From Syncephalis plumigaleata (taxonomy: Eukaryota; Zoopagomycota; Zoopagomycetes; Zoopagales; Piptocephalidaceae): a stretch of DNA of 64,000 nucleotides. Numbering within the stretch: position 1 is the first letter of the stretch; the number at the start of each line of letters is the position of its first letter. The notes under the pieces are model-generated. The model made no database searches, was not told the DNA's origin, and saw only the letters and a program-made list of their open reading frames with translations. The stretch is from positions 1,178,001 through 1,242,000 of the forward strand of contig JAIXMF010000005.1 of assembly GCA_025201365.1 (NCBI GenBank). Direction: 5' to 3'. Of the stretch, positions 23,665 to 36,866 are shown in pieces. Made by a program: the position numbers and the translations under genes.

Positions 23665-25629
23665 ATGACTGCCAACTCGACCCAAAATGCCGTTGGAGCC
23701 GTTTCTCACGACTCACTATGTCGTTACAAGTAAGTGTCGCGTGTTGGGTAGCTAGCCATGATACTATTATTTACAATGTCTAACTACTGTTATTGTTGCT
23801 GTCCATTATAGCAAGAGCTTCAATGCCAATCCAAAGAATCGTTTGGCATTAAACGCGGTTGCTCGTGGTCGTATTCCAGATATCATCCTAAATCATGAGG
23901 TATGATCATATTGAGATTGCGTTTAATCTGTTTGACTAACAACAATAACAACAATAGATTAGTCAACGTATTAATCATCAATACTCGGATAAACTCGAGA
24001 CTGAAGGTAGTTTTCTACTATTAGTTTATCATGTATAAATATAACAACATATCATTGATATGTGTCATAATAGGCAAGATCACCAATCAGAAATCTAGCG
24101 GTCGTTGCTGGCTATTCGCCGGTCTTAATGTTTTACGCTTGAATACCATAGCAAAGTAAGCTGATCATGTCTCTCATTGTATACGCATCCATTTACTCAT
24201 TACTTGCCATCTTGATTAACTATTTAGGTACAAGGTTGAAGACTTTGAACTGTCCCAAGGCTACCTATACTTTTATGACAAGATTGAAAAGGCCAACTGG
24301 TTCCTCGAGTCCATGATCGAATTGGCCGATAAAGACTTGGAGGATCGTACCGTTCAGTTCTGCTGAAGGATCCAGTTCAAGACGGTGGACAATGGGACAT
24401 GTTCGTTAGTCTAGTCGAAAAGTACGGTGTCGTACCCAAGGCGATTTTCCCGGAACCGCGCAAATGATCAATACCGCTCAGACACGCACGCTGATTACAA
24501 CGAAGCTACGCGAATTTGCTGAGCAGATCCGTAAAATGCATCAAGACGGTAAATCAGCTGGGTAAGTAATACTCTAATCATTTTAAAATGATCAATAATA
24601 TGAATGAAGGTGATGCTGATCTAATTGAATAATATCTAGTGCTATTCGTGAGGCTAAGGACCAGATGCTTGACGAGGTGTATCGCATCATGTGCATTACT
24701 TGTGGCGACCACCCAAGCACTTCACCTGGAGTTTCCGCGATAAGGACAAGAAGTTCCACGAATTTACCGACATGACCCCTCAGTCATTCTATCATGATCA
24801 TGTCGCTTACAATGCAAGTATCCTGCAACAATTGGGTTGTCGTCAACTCATAGATGAAACATCAACAATGACACTTACTAATTAATTATATGTTTATTTT
24901 ATTTATATAGGTAACGGAAACGGTCTCATTGATCAATGATCCTCGTAACGAATACTACAAACTATATACGGTCGCGTATTTGGGCAATATCAAAGGTGGC
25001 CATTCCATCCGCTATATTAATCTTCCGGTGGAGGAATTGAAACGTCTAGGCGTGAAAACCATTCAAGGAGGCAAGCCAGTATGGTAAGCACAGCCACGAT
25101 GACAACAATGATATTTGATACTAAATGAGACAATACGCCATTTCCATCAATGATAGGTTTGGCTGTGATGTTGGCAAGCATTTCGCTCGTCAAATCGGTG
25201 TACTAGAGTTGAACGCACTCGATTGGGATCTCGGTTTTGGTGTCACTTTTGAACAAGACAAAGCCAACCGATTACGCTACGGCGAAAGCGCCATGACACA
25301 CGCCATGATGTTCACGGGAGTGCATCTTGACAGTAATGGTCATTCGCAGCGCTGGCGCGTTGAAAACTCATGGGGCGAGGATAACGGCGATAAGGGATTC
25401 CTTAGCATGTCAGACAATGGTTCTCGGAGTTACCTATCAAGTAAGAGAGAACGATAGTAATTGTATAGACGAGATACTAACTAGTGAATTGCTTATTTTA
25501 TTATCATTCTATCATCATTCATTATAGATTGTTTTGGAGAAATCAGACGTGCCAGATGAGGTATTGAAGGTGCTCGACCAAGAACCTATTGTCCTACCAC
25601 CATGGGATCCAATGGGCAGTTTGGCTTAA
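23665..25629 (+). CDS. BLMH-like: Bleomycin hydrolase-type cysteine peptidase (C1B)
   Basis: A papain-fold aminopeptidase that forms hexameric cytosolic barrels and trims peptides. The catalytic region reads [18 protein letters not shown] (Gln and Cys of the active site). The His lies in [15 protein letters not shown] and the Asn in [10 protein letters not shown]. Other family blocks are [33 protein letters not shown] and [12 protein letters not shown]. The C-terminus is [11 protein letters not shown], one residue beyond the self-processing position typical of the family. Introns: 23,730-23,811, 23,900-23,957, 24,007-24,073, 24,156-24,227, about 24,561-24,640, 24,814-24,910 (a GC donor, GCAAGT), 25,084-25,156 and 25,441-25,527. 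About four one-base slips interrupt the frame, for instance near 24,358 and 24,465. Every conserved block is present, so the gene is probably functional. Confidence 0.92.
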
Positions 25630-27907
25630 GCCGAACAAATCTACGATGCCTATCAGAGTATACAAGATGCCACACGTGCAGATCTATAGGCTAGAATGTG
25701 TACCTGTGGTTGTCTCACTCACTCTCACATCTCTTTCATACACGCATATACGTTACGTGACTATTTATTCTAATCCTCAATTATGTTCTATACAACCATT
25801 AGTCCCGTGTATGGTTGTTATATGTGATGTGATGTAGTGTTAAGCGAGTAACAATTACATCTAATAGGCGTATATTCTAGTATAACGATGTCTCTATTGA
25901 TTATATTGCGTATGTTGCCTCTATTAGTGTAATTGAACTTGCAGGAACAGATGGAATAAAGCGGTTAATGTAGCTGTTGCATCGTTTCGTTATGCGTATC
26001 AATTGACATGCAATACTGCCAAACAAAGAATCCTTAATAGGAGGAAACGGAGAACAGTTCAAACAACTACTGTACACGTTGTGATGTCCGTGTATTCTCG
26101 CTAGTCAATCTCTCTAGTGGCACCGTCACTTGTGTGTTCGTATGCCTTTTCCCTCTTCTCTCCTTTTCCATGCTGTTATCCCCTAGTCTACTAAAGCAAA
26201 GAGAAGCACTTTATATTTATTATTGTACTTACTACGATAATAGTCATGCAGCTAGCATTACTCTTTCATTGACAACATCATCATCATCATCATCATTTTC
26301 TTCTTTACTATCCTCACTCTATTGTAATAGATTATCTATAGCTTACAGTATTACAAGCAAGTGCAACTATTACAAACGAGTTGGTGTTTAATCGACGATA
26401 TTAGTGATAATAATGAAGGGAAAAAGTAAGTAGATCAAATTGTATTATTACGATGATGTTTACACTCGTACGTAATTGCGACGTATATCACATTCGTATT
26501 GCTGTATATTTTATCTATTCTGCATGTATATATCTATATATCTATCCATGGTTAACTAGTTGATTTCCATGTGTGGTATATTACGCCTATACTTGCCCTA
26601 CTGTAGACCTGCATTCACACATAAAAGTCCATGATACAAGCTGCACGGCAGTATAGCATCGTCTCTATACATGGCATTGTTATCGTGTGTACGTGTGTAT
26701 GTGTGTACATATGTGACTTGATTACCTCGATGTACCGATGAATACTTTTTGTGGTAGATCGTTGCAGATATATAGTAGCAATAGTAGTAATGAACCATGC
26801 ACGATTCATCTCTATCTATCTATCTATTATCTATTTATCTGTCAGTGTACTTGTAGTTTATTTATCTATCAAGTAATCCACGTCACTGACAAGCATGTGT
26901 GTGTATGGATGTGTTCACTATATGATGGCACGCGACAATTTACGCACACGTCTCGTATTGGTCATGATTCCTTGAATGGAATGGCATGTACCATCGCATG
27001 CCAATCCACGTGTTCCACAAGACACATGGCGTGTTCAACTACAAATAACAACAACACACCGTTAACCATAGTAGTATGAATAATATGGTGACAATAGATA
27101 GAATACACAAGTGTATGAACATGTGGATTAACGTTAATCTGCCGTTAATATCCTAGTATGCATGGATGTGTGTGATATGTGTGTACGTGCATGTATGGAT
27201 AAATGAAGTGTGTGTGTGGTACCGACCGTACTACTAGTGTGCTCGTGCTCTCTTTTTCTCCTTCTCTCTCTCCTCTCTCTTCTCTCTTCTTTATTTCGTT
27301 CTCTAAACAAGTAATAATACGGTAGACTGGCCTGAATAGAACGCAACACAACCATACTGCTCTTTCTCTCCCTTCTCTATTCATTCCTATATACACTTGT
27401 AAAGCAAGCCATATCACACTGGCCTATTCCTTCTCTCCTTACTCCTACTACTATACACCTATTACTACCCGTTTCATTAGTGTCGTACTAGACAATATTT
27501 CTCATACGCTTGTCCATTAAGGTCTATTTATTTCTTTCCTTGTGCAATCCTATTCCATTAGTTGGACTACATTATTCTCGGTCTCTAGTTCTTTTCATTA
27601 TTGCCAGCCTATTCGTTCTGTGATTGCATTTGTAGGTATTTGTACAATTGCTCTTGAATTATCACTATCTTCAGCTCTATTCGTGACAGTTATATATGCA
27701 CTGTCTCATTGCTTTGTTTACCATTACTGCTTAGTATTATCTAAACTAACGCTTTATCTATCTATTTATCTGTTTATCTACACGTTTTGATTTTATTCAG
27801 TGTGGAAAAGTCGCAAGACAATATTCCCGTTCAATCTTATTAGAGCCACCCAGTCAGCCGTAGATATACCGTCATCGATATTTGCTACTGATTCGTGTTC
27901 GGAATTA
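25630..27907. other. Long intergenic region, no gene seen
   Basis: Microsatellite-rich (TATC, TGTG, ATC). The last about 600 bp (27,230-27,790) are CT-rich and probably form the promoter and leader of the next gene. The short ORFs here have no credible codon structure. Confidence 0.55.
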
Positions 27908-30629
27908 ATGGCGTCTAGGTGAGTAGTGTTTGTTTCATAAGTAAACACAGTGTTGGCACATGCATTGATATTAACTGCATTGATCATTCCTTATTCTTGC
28001 CTAATATAGTAAACTCACTATTAAGGTGGAGATATTTCGGGGTCAGAGACGTGATACATTTCTAACGGCAGTATGGTCGGACACGACTGTTCGTCAAGCG
28101 GTTGAAACTGTAAGTAGTGCAAATAGACGTGCTTGAATGTCTGCTTGTGTGTCTGTGTACGTATATCATTGGCATTCCCCTGTTGTCTAACCATCTCCTA
28201 TTGTTGTTTAATGCGATTAGTGTTGCCACAAGTATAGCATTGTTGAGGATTGGAATTATGGATTGTAAGTAATTAGACGATCATACATTGCAGGCATGTT
28301 CATATTAAATAACCAATATATAACATGTATATATAGCTTTAATGAAGAAAATAAGAAATGGCTCATCGATTGGAGTATGTTAAATGCGTATTCATCGGAT
28401 ATTCTAGTAAGTAACATGATTATAATCGTCATACGATTGCAGTAGTAACCATTGTATAGAATGCATTGATGCTTCGTATCAAATCACCCGAGTATCATGA
28501 TCAGGAGGCGCAGAGTATTAGCAATCAAACGCTTATGTATACTACGGGAAGACCGCCTATCATTACTGTACATCAATTGCCTATGATTAACGAGCATAGT
28601 AGCCACCATACCAATCATCGATTCCTCTCGTCGATTAGCGGGTTATTCGTAAAGAACGAGAAGCGTACATTAGATAGTAAAATACGCGATCATCGCCTAT
28701 ACTTGTCCGTACTATTATTCGCCGGTGATGGTCGTGTTCTAATTACACGCGAGGGACTACTTCCTACCATTTGCGTGAATCAGAGCAATGAAGCACTGTG
28801 TCGTGATCTCGAATCTAATAGCGAAGAGTTCCGATGGATACTACGCGATGCTCTCGACTGGGAGCGTGGCATCGACAAACATCAAGGGATTAGTCCCGTG
28901 CCGATGCACTCGCGTCGTAAGCATCAGCATCGTCCCGCACGTTCAGTTCGAATGATCGGTAGACGACGTAAATCACAGGCACACATTAATAACGCTATTT
29001 ACGGATCGAACGAAATGGCAATCTATGGTCGATCCAATTCAGCTAATGATACGAATACCGCGCCCAACGATGAAGAGCTTAGATGGCGTGACGCGGAACG
29101 TGCTGTACGTGAAGACTTTGCTATAGCCGCGGCCGAACTACGTCGTCTATTACGCTTGCCCACCCTCGGTGTAATGCACGAGCGTCCCATCTCCATCAAT
29201 TCGGGAGAGGCGCGACTCTTACTAATGGTGCAGCACATACCCACGGAACGACTTGGCTTTGTGGCACCGGATGCCGTTCGTACCGGACTACTGAAATGGC
29301 GGGAACGCGATCACATGGACAAAACGATCTACGAATGGCAGGAGGATCTATGGTGGCGCTATCAATGCGCGTATAACGGTCGACTATCCCGACTTGCGGG
29401 TGGACTTTACGTGGCGGTATTCTACGCCGAGAACACGCTACGTGGTCTGAATCTACTAGTGCCACGTCGTCGTCGCTCCTTCCTACCCGTTTGCAAGATT
29501 CGTAACAATACAGCACTTACTGAAGGGGAATTCGAATGGCTGGATAATTTGTCGGACGAGTTAGACATTATGCCAACAGCAACACATAATAATGATGGTA
29601 ATGATGGCAATAACAACAACAACAACAGTACAGCTAAGCAGTCAAATACAACTGAACAACCGTCAAAGTTAAGCGAAGAAGACGTCGATAATGTCGAGTT
29701 CTCTACGGCATTCACACGTGCCTATCATGGACTACAAGGAGCCGTACAAATGGGATGGCGTACCAAGGATATCTACCTTAAACGATGCATGACCTTGGAC
29801 AACGAGGGAATCTACAATTCGAGGAGGATTTCCATAGTTCGACAGCTGCTCGTATTCTACTCATCGTGAAACCGATGCGACCAGCACAAACCCAGTCGGG
29901 GCCCAGTCATGAATCGGGTGAATTTGAGATGTTTCCACTTACCTTGTTTGAGATGCTTCACCAGCAGAACTACAATCCTATCGAATCAAGTCAAATACGC
30001 GTAAAGACACAGCAATAGCGGGACAACTATTGGAGCATAAGGAGAAACTACGAAAGTTGCTCAATATCTCGAATAGTGTGGCATCACATCCATGTGCCGT
30101 TCCAATTCATCGTCGTCGTGCCACCTTACCCACTGGCAACACGTCTGAATCGATTACGGATGATGATGATGATGACGATGATGATGATGAGCCACCAATT
30201 AAGAAGGGCAATAACACTAAGATCACTAAGAAGGAGACCGTCTCTACCGATAGTATAAATAGTACGGTTAGTAATAGTACGATGGTACAAATAGCAAATA
30301 CGGAACTTGCCATTACACGACTCGAGGAGGAATTGGCATTAATACGTAGGCAAACATCCGATTCCCTTTGGACACGACGTATTATTACATGGGATCGTGA
30401 TCGTGTATTCCGTCGTACGATGATGCTTGCCAGTCCATCGATGAGTTATAGTGGCCATAGTGGTAATAGTGTCAGTAATGATGGTAATGATGATGATAAT
30501 CAAAGTAATAGTCCAACATCGGATATATCCTATATAGCACCTCCTCCATCATTATCAAAGATTCCTATACGTAATTCGGTTAATGCTAGTATGCCACCAA
30601 TGTCTGTACCAGTTCATACTAGCAAATAG
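27908..30629 (+). CDS. Large unrecognised protein with a Ras-association-like N-terminus
   Basis: The ATG at 27,908 opens MASS, then KLTIKVEIFRGQRRDTFLTA, resembling a ubiquitin-like or Ras-association fold. The middle has a strand pattern LYLSVLLFAGDGRVLITREG reminiscent of a degenerate Nudix fold without the catalytic box. An ordered segment follows (HMDKTIYEWQEDLWWRYQCA), then acidic Asn/Asp runs and a coiled coil (NTELAITRLEEELALIRRQ). Introns: 27,919-28,009, 28,110-28,220, 28,265-28,336 and 28,407-28,459. One-base slips lie near 29,830 and 30,015. The total is about 840 residues. I do not recognise the family. A signalling adaptor is one inference, based only on the N-terminal domain. 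Confidence 0.7.
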
Positions 30630-31273
30630 AGAATACGTAAAGTGATGATAATTTATTGTTTATCCTTACTACTACTACTACTACTACTACTAAATGGCCA
30701 ATTACTCCTCTAGATCATTTCTTCAACCTCCCTCATATAATAGGGAATGATTCAAGAGGAGAACATTTACTCAATGATAAGCAACATTATTGATCTTTTT
30801 TTGTTTGTTTTGCATTCTACTGCACTAATCATCATCATCGTCGTCATTATAATAATCTTAATAATCTTTCGCTCTTTATATTAGTTTCTTTTAGCGTATA
30901 CCTTGATGCCATTCCTTTTTCTTTTCCTACTCTTCTTCTTACTATTATTATTATTATTATTACTACTCTTCCTTCTCCCTATTACTTCTGGCATATTTGT
31001 GTGTGATTTTTCTTTCCTTTCTTCTCTCTCTCTCACATTCTACTTGGCGGTAATTGCATTGCATAACCATCGTCTGTGTACTTTAATGCAGCATCGCTAG
31101 GTGATTTAGTCAATTATACATACATCTATATATATAAACATCTATATATTCCATTGTCGTATTTCTTTTTTAAGTAAATAAATGATATGTTATTAGAAAT
31201 AGTAATAGTAATAATAATAGCGTTTATAAGCACTAATTTGTCAGTCTTCTTAATTCATATAGTCGATCAAGCA
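30630..31273. other. Convergent intergenic region
   Basis: Holds an (ACT)n run (30,665-30,695), a TTA/ATT run (30,940-30,965) and CT-rich sequence. No gene seen. Confidence 0.6.
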
Positions 31274-32337
31274 TCATTTACACATCCATTCAGAATGGTA
31301 TTCAATAGTACACGGATCGTATAATGGCACGTGCAATAAATGTATCCACCCATGTGCGTTCTCTTGATAATACTGCGTGCTAAACTCGAGCGTACTGTTC
31401 TCCCTGGCCATGTCATAGGTGGAAATACGTAATGGCAATCGAAACGATGTGCAGCATTAACCCATCTATGGCACACTCGGTTATGTTCAATGTTTCAGAG
31501 CTGAGGAAGCAGCGTAGCCAGTCTTGTCGCCACTTGGCAAATTTACCGTAACGGAGATCTTGCTCCATCTGATCGAGATATTGTCGAACTACCGTCGAAT
31601 TGCTCGGCAATCGTCTTGTTCACAATGTGATCATCCCATATTTTGTGCACGTTAACGGCTCTCCTTGCCAGGTGCCTTTCAGTCGTTGCCACCACGCGCG
31701 TAACCGCCCGAATGTAATGGTTGTGCGATATCGCCCATGAAGTGCAAGAGGAATTTGATGGCTTCCCTACGAGTATTCGGTAATTGATGACATTTAACGC
31801 GTTCCGTGTAGTTTTGAAGTGCGCCCACTAAGCAAGCATCATTGGGACATCGATCGGGCGTGTAGTCGCGACAAGTGTCCGGCGTGTGTTCCTGTCCCAT
31901 ATCAACAAAGTGCAATTGTAACGACCAACGATAGGATAAATCTAACTTGATGGCATCTGCCCAATTGGCCGCACGTCCAAAATCACCCTTGGCAAATTCG
32001 TCGAGATCGAGTAGTGCTTGAAGATTATTGCGACATTATCATTGAGTAGGCGTTGTGTAAGTAGACCAACGGCGGCATGTCCTACATCAACATGAATAAA
32101 GCGAGAACAACAAGAGGATAAGCGAGATAATGGCTAAGTCATGGATGTTTTGAACGTGAAAAGTTTTAACATTGTCCTACCGTATACGCCCCATGCATCG
32201 ACAATGTGAATAGATGTAGGATGAAGCAAAGAGTTAGCAATAAATGTGACAACATAATAGTAAACGAGCAAAGAAGCAAGCAAGAAATCAGACAGACAGG
32301 CAAACAAGTCAATAAACGTGTCTCCCTTTTTCTCCAT
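31274..32337 (-). CDS. Secreted S1/P1-type zinc nuclease
   Basis: The first exon (32,181-32,337) encodes a long hydrophobic leader ending VDAWGVYG. It splices at 32,082-32,180 to GHAAVGLLTQRLLND, restoring the WGxxGH motif whose Trp and His bind zinc at the mature N-terminus of S1/P1 nucleases. Further metal-site motifs are LQLHFVDMGQ and FLLHFMGDIAQPLHSGG-ARGGND, with conserved cysteines (DTCRDYTPDRCPNDACLV). The enzyme degrades single-stranded DNA/RNA and 3'-nucleotides outside the cell, often for nutrient scavenging. The C-terminal third continues in changing frames with about three one-base slips; the last block ends HSEWMCK. The leader is longer than usual, so an internal Met or missed intron is possible. 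Confidence 0.85.
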
Positions 32338-33181
32338 CTCGTATTAATACTATGATCATCATTATTGCTATCTTACTATTAATGACGCGGCACATTCATA
32401 CGCAATCAAGTTGCACGAGTTGCGTTTCAACTGTGATACAATAAACCAGTTCCTGTTAGAGTAACATTCAATTGTCAATGGCTTGACTACGAGAAGAAAG
32501 AAGAAGGGGACGACGATAGATCTCTATGTCGATTGGTGGATGTGATGTATCGAGTGTGACTTGCGTACACCGGTGTGTTCGCCATCTCTCCCTCTCTATC
32601 TCTTTACTCCGTTATTTCCATATTCATACAACATCTCCTATTCGATGCTAGACAAAAAGTTTCGCTTAATGTGTATATGTGTTCTCCCCTTTCTACATAT
32701 TCTGACCAATATACTAGGCCTTGTTGTATCATCAACATCATCATTAATAGTTGTAATATTATCACTGTATAACGATTATTACGAATGAGGAGATCCTCAA
32801 TCGAAGCACATACGCGTACAATCTAATCCCTTAATTGTTTCAACACTCCTCTTACATTAGAACATAGGTGTAACGATCCTGTTCACATTTATTCATCTCC
32901 TTTTTTTACCGATAAGGTGCCATTCCTTTTATTAAACAATGTATTACCATCGAATACCTTTCTAATAAAGATCGATCACAATATAAATAAAAGTGGAAAA
33001 AGAAACGGAAACAATACAATCAGATGCTCTAAACACTAACCTTTCTTTCTCATTCTCGCTTTTACTTGTCGTTTGCAGCGCATCCCCTTCCATTCACGTC
33101 ATCTACAATCGAAGCTGGTCTTCGTGATATTAGTGTTTTTACCTCTACAACGGGAATCCCATTCATCTTTGTCGCATCATT
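32338..33181. other. Divergent promoter region
   Basis: Lies between the S1/P1 nuclease (-) and the first secreted paralogue (+). A TATA-like ATATAAATAA is at 32,981-32,990. A pyrimidine-rich tract ending TTTGCAG near 33,079 may be the acceptor of a 5' UTR intron. Confidence 0.5.
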
Positions 33182-33918
33182 ATGACTCGCTTAACCTATG
33201 GTCTAGCTACATTAGCTGCTGCTGTACTATCACTGATTGTACTCGGCACTAATACGTCACCAAGTGTTGTTGATGCATTTCCCGTGCCTCAATCACTACC
33301 GGATCGCGGTATTGTCATCATGCCCGATGGCAACTCCTATTTGATCGCCAGGCTTAAGGATGCACCCAGTATCACACCGAATCAATTGTCTCAGATGGGT
33401 GGTCCGGCTACATTCAGCCTGCTCCAGAAGATACACCGGCCGCATCGCCAGTACCCAATGATTATACTGGCGCAAACATTGCACCCAGCTCAGATGGTAC
33501 TGCCTCAATACCTACTAATGCCACGTCTAGTCAGGCAGCACCTCGGGTGACACCACTAGAACCGCACCTGTTCCCACTGCTAATGGCAGCCAACGCTCGC
33601 TGAGTATGCACCTACTTATGGTGAACCGGCAGAAAAGGAGAATCTTGGTTCAAATTGAAAAAGATCCCCACTAAAGTACGTAAGATTGTTCATGACAATG
33701 CCGATAATATTGGAATGATTGGTGGTGTTGCCGCCGGCGTTGGCGTTACCACAGTTAGTGCTCCAGTACTGGGACCAGTCGCACCAGTGTCAGGAGGTGT
33801 AGCTAAAGAGATAGTCACCAAGAAGATCAGTGGTGTGCTCAAGAAATGCACCGAAGACAACGCTCGACTTGATTGTCTCAAGGGAGAAGAAAAGCCGGAT
33901 GATGTTCATATTAAATGA
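33182..33918 (+). CDS. Small secreted protein, paralogue A
   Basis: A signal peptide (LATLAAAVLSLIVLG, cleaved near VVDA) precedes a Pro/Ser/Thr-rich region. The C-terminal domain begins KKIPTKVRKIVHDNADNIG and has a Gly/Val/Pro-rich hydrophobic stretch (GVAAGVGVTTVSAPVLGPV). It ends with two cysteines in KKCTED-ARLDC. The end of this domain matches paralogue B directly downstream (both have an xPVLGP/PYLGP turn and a K-C-(K/E)-A-(x)-C end). The frame changes once or twice between 33,400 and 33,655 by single bases. The family is unknown. The hydrophobic Gly-rich hairpin could insert in or associate with membranes, but that is inference. Confidence 0.65.
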
Positions 33919-34303
33919 GTAAATAGTAACGCAATACCTCCTCCTCTATCCGATGACATTACTTTCAATTTCAGTATTAAGCGTGGACGCATGGTATTTA
34001 TAGTAATAAAAGAAGTATTACCTCTAACCGCATACTTTACAATAATAGACAATACAATGTAATGCACGGCTCTTTTTTGGTTATTTCCTACTAATATTAC
34101 ATGCATGTGCGGTCCATTTGAGTTGCTATGATTTTATTTATTTATAATTGAACATGCTTATGGTTTGTTTGTCTTTGTTTTATAATAAACTAGCGAATAC
34201 ATACCGTTGTATCCAGACATTCATAGTTACGCTTCTTTTCTTTTCTTTCCATTTCGAATAGAACGATTAGCTGCCTTTATTATTAGTGCACGAATAGTAC
34301 GAG

Positions 34304-34929
34304 ATGCCATCAAGAACCTATATTTATGCTGTTGTTGCTCTAGTTTGTCTAGTGCAAACAATGCTATCCACCCACTCGCTATTTCTTGTGAATGCCATGC
34401 CATCTGTGCAAACTGAGCTACACCCTCCAATGGCATCATTACCCGGTGAAGAGTATGAACACGCGTATCCGTATGTCGATGCTAACCTCCAGGATATACT
34501 GAATGACATGAATAACCAGCGATTGTTAACCGATACGAGAAAAGTCAGAATTGCTTTAGCAAACCGATGGATCGCCGAGTTTGCCAAAAACTTTGGCAAT
34601 CAACTGATGAGCAATCTAGGTAATCAGATAACCGGTATCGGCATGGATATGGTATCGGTTGTTAGTAATATGCCTAAAAAGAATCCCGACAATACCACTG
34701 GTCAGACATCAGATGTAAACACGCGGGATACCAAGGATGATTGGAAGTAATTAGTGCAGTTGTGGGCACAGCCATAGCAGCAGGTGCCACGGCCACTGTT
34801 AGTCCGTATCTCGGACCATTCTCAGGCGTGTTCGGTAGTCTTCTAGGTCGAGTGGTGGCACAACAGGTGGCGAAAATCGCGAAGAATTGTACGAAAAAAG
34901 ACGCTCACTTTGAATGTATAATTTATTAG
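34304..34929 (+). CDS. Small secreted protein, paralogue B
   Basis: It starts MPSRTYIYAVVALVCLVQTM, a signal peptide cleaved near VNA. A helical middle follows (IALANRWIAEFAKNFGNQLM, then NLGNQITGIGMDMVSVVSN). The C-terminal domain has a Gly/Ala-rich hydrophobic hairpin (AIAAGATATVSPYLGPFSGV) and ends KNCTKKDAHFEC. The last two cysteines and the PYLGP turn align with paralogue A, 385 bp upstream, so the pair arose by tandem duplication. A single-base slip at a GGAAGTAA run near 34,745 separates the two frames. No family recognised. Confidence 0.65.
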
Positions 34930-35160
34930 AATAAATGAGCAATCATGCGTTAAATTGTTTGTTTTATACTAAATGCAACGGTATACTACTATTACTACTG
35001 CTACTGCTGCTAAACTACGTAGCTGTTATTTTGTATACAAATGTAGCAACAATATCTTGCATCCATGTCTGCTATCACGCTATTTATTATACCTTATAAA
35101 TGATGATGAAAAATATGTTTTTTTAAACGAGCGAGGTTTATAAACGACAAAGTAATTTCC
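34930..35160. other. Convergent spacer
   Basis: AT-rich, with a short (ACT/GCT)n run near 34,985. Contains likely 3' ends of both flanking genes. Confidence 0.5.
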
Positions 35161-36819
35161 CTATGCATTATCATTATCGTTATTCCCCTCCTCCTCCTCC
35201 TCCTCCGTGTATTTGACCTCGTATCGTTTGCCACGTACACCGTAGATACTCCAATTTGTATAAATATGCTGGCGAACATCTCCCAGGAATATGTCGGGCT
35301 TCAACGAACGGAAACGATTAAGCGTGGGGCGCATGAGCCAGTCCATCTCCTCGTCGTGATCCTCGGCAAGACAGCCGCAATCCTGTTGAATGTCGGCGGC
35401 ATCGAACCCGGTGACGAACATCGCGCATTGTGTACGAATGGCCATACGAACGGCATCGTGCCAGCCTGCACGTTGCTGAGGATGGCCGAATCCCGGACAA
35501 AAGTAGAAAAATACATCGCGGTATAGATCAAAGGGTGCGAGTCCCTGGTGTACACGCATATTATACTCGGAATTATGCCATGTAAGAATCAGATTCGGTG
35601 TAGGAGTGATCGTAACTGGTGGATGATACACCTGACCCGTCGTGTCTTCAATAGGCTTACTAGTAGTCGTGTCATCGCTTTTGCCCATCTCCTTGACCAG
35701 TGAGGGTGGCGGTCGGACTTCCGGTCCAATAAAGTGAAGGTGGAATGTCGTATTCGGGAACAGGTATAACAGTTGCATCCACGCCTCGACGGGTAGTTGC
35801 GATTCGGCACGAGCACCCGGCATGAATACTCGTAACGGCCTTGGGAATTTGGCTGCAGCCGCGGCATCTGCCGACTGTTGAGCTGCATTCTCGGTTGCTA
35901 GCGTTGTTCGTAGAGCTAATAATAAATGACAAAAAGTATAACATTGATGTTAGTGTACACGCTACTAATAAGCAAGCATCGTAATGGTGACGATGATCAC
36001 GATCATCATAATGATCCTACCTATCAATGATTTAATGCCTTCACCGGTCAATTCCTTGCTGCTAGTGTAGGGTGACGTGTCATGCAGAATCGATGCTATC
36101 GTAATCGGATAGGTGAGCGGTTTCGAGGCGTGTCGTAGAAAGCGTTCCTCGTTTAGACTAGGGAAGTTACGCGTGTAGAAGAACGTGTCCCAGTTGGACA
36201 AATTGACCGCCTCCTCGAATCCTTGCGGACCCGGATACTCGAACTCCAATAGACGACGCCCAGATCTCAAGTCGTGCTCGTCCTCATTCACCTGTCGTAA
36301 TACCTTGCATACCTTCTGGTGTTCCTCACGATCGAGCTCCCAATGCTCGCGAGAACAATGCGTGGGGAACCCGCAATCCGGACAAGTAAACGAGGGCTTT
36401 CGCGACGCGCAGTGTGCTTCGATGCCGGTCGCGTTCGGAATACCCGCCTCGGTTAGACAACCCGGACAAACGCCATGATCGGCGGTGGCCTCGCCACGCT
36501 CCTTTAGATCACGAAATGGCGACGATACAAGTGGATGGAAAAGATCATCCGACTGAAGTAGTGGCGACTTATTGTTAGCACGACCGAGCTTGCTTTCCGT
36601 TTTGCCGCTGCCCCATAAGCTAGCAATTGAAAAGGCGCGACTTGTTTGAGCCGCTAAAGCAATACGTGTTCTTCCGGCTGGAATTACACTCGTTCGCGGC
36701 AATAGATTACGACATGCTCTAGTAATTGATAACCGGCTATAAGCACACGACGAGACAATAGACCGAGTCATTGTCATTGTCTCGAAGTCGATATGTAGAG
36801 TAAAAGACGGAAAAATCAA
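35161..36819 (-). CDS. MSS51: Mss51-like translational activator of COX1 mRNA
   Basis: A mitochondrial MYND-type zinc-finger protein. The N-terminus (from an ATG at 36,819, 36,777 or 36,771) is rich in Arg/Ser and looks like a mitochondrial presequence. The zinc finger reads VCPGCLTEAGIPNATG, then HCASRKPSFTCPDCGFPTHC, then REHWELDREEHQKVC. Next is the Mss51 block WDTFFYTRNFPSLNEERFLR. The C-terminal domain has LPVEAWMQLLYLFPNTTFHL, DVFFYFCPGFGHPQ and MFVTGFDAADIQQD, and an acidic tail follows. One intron lies at 35,916-36,020. In yeast, Mss51 couples Cox1 synthesis to cytochrome oxidase assembly. The frame is uninterrupted, which shows that a clean gene is possible in this assembly. Confidence 0.93.
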
Positions 36820-36866
36820 TCGTGTACATGGAAAAACAATGAATTTGCCATTGTTATTCCTATTCC

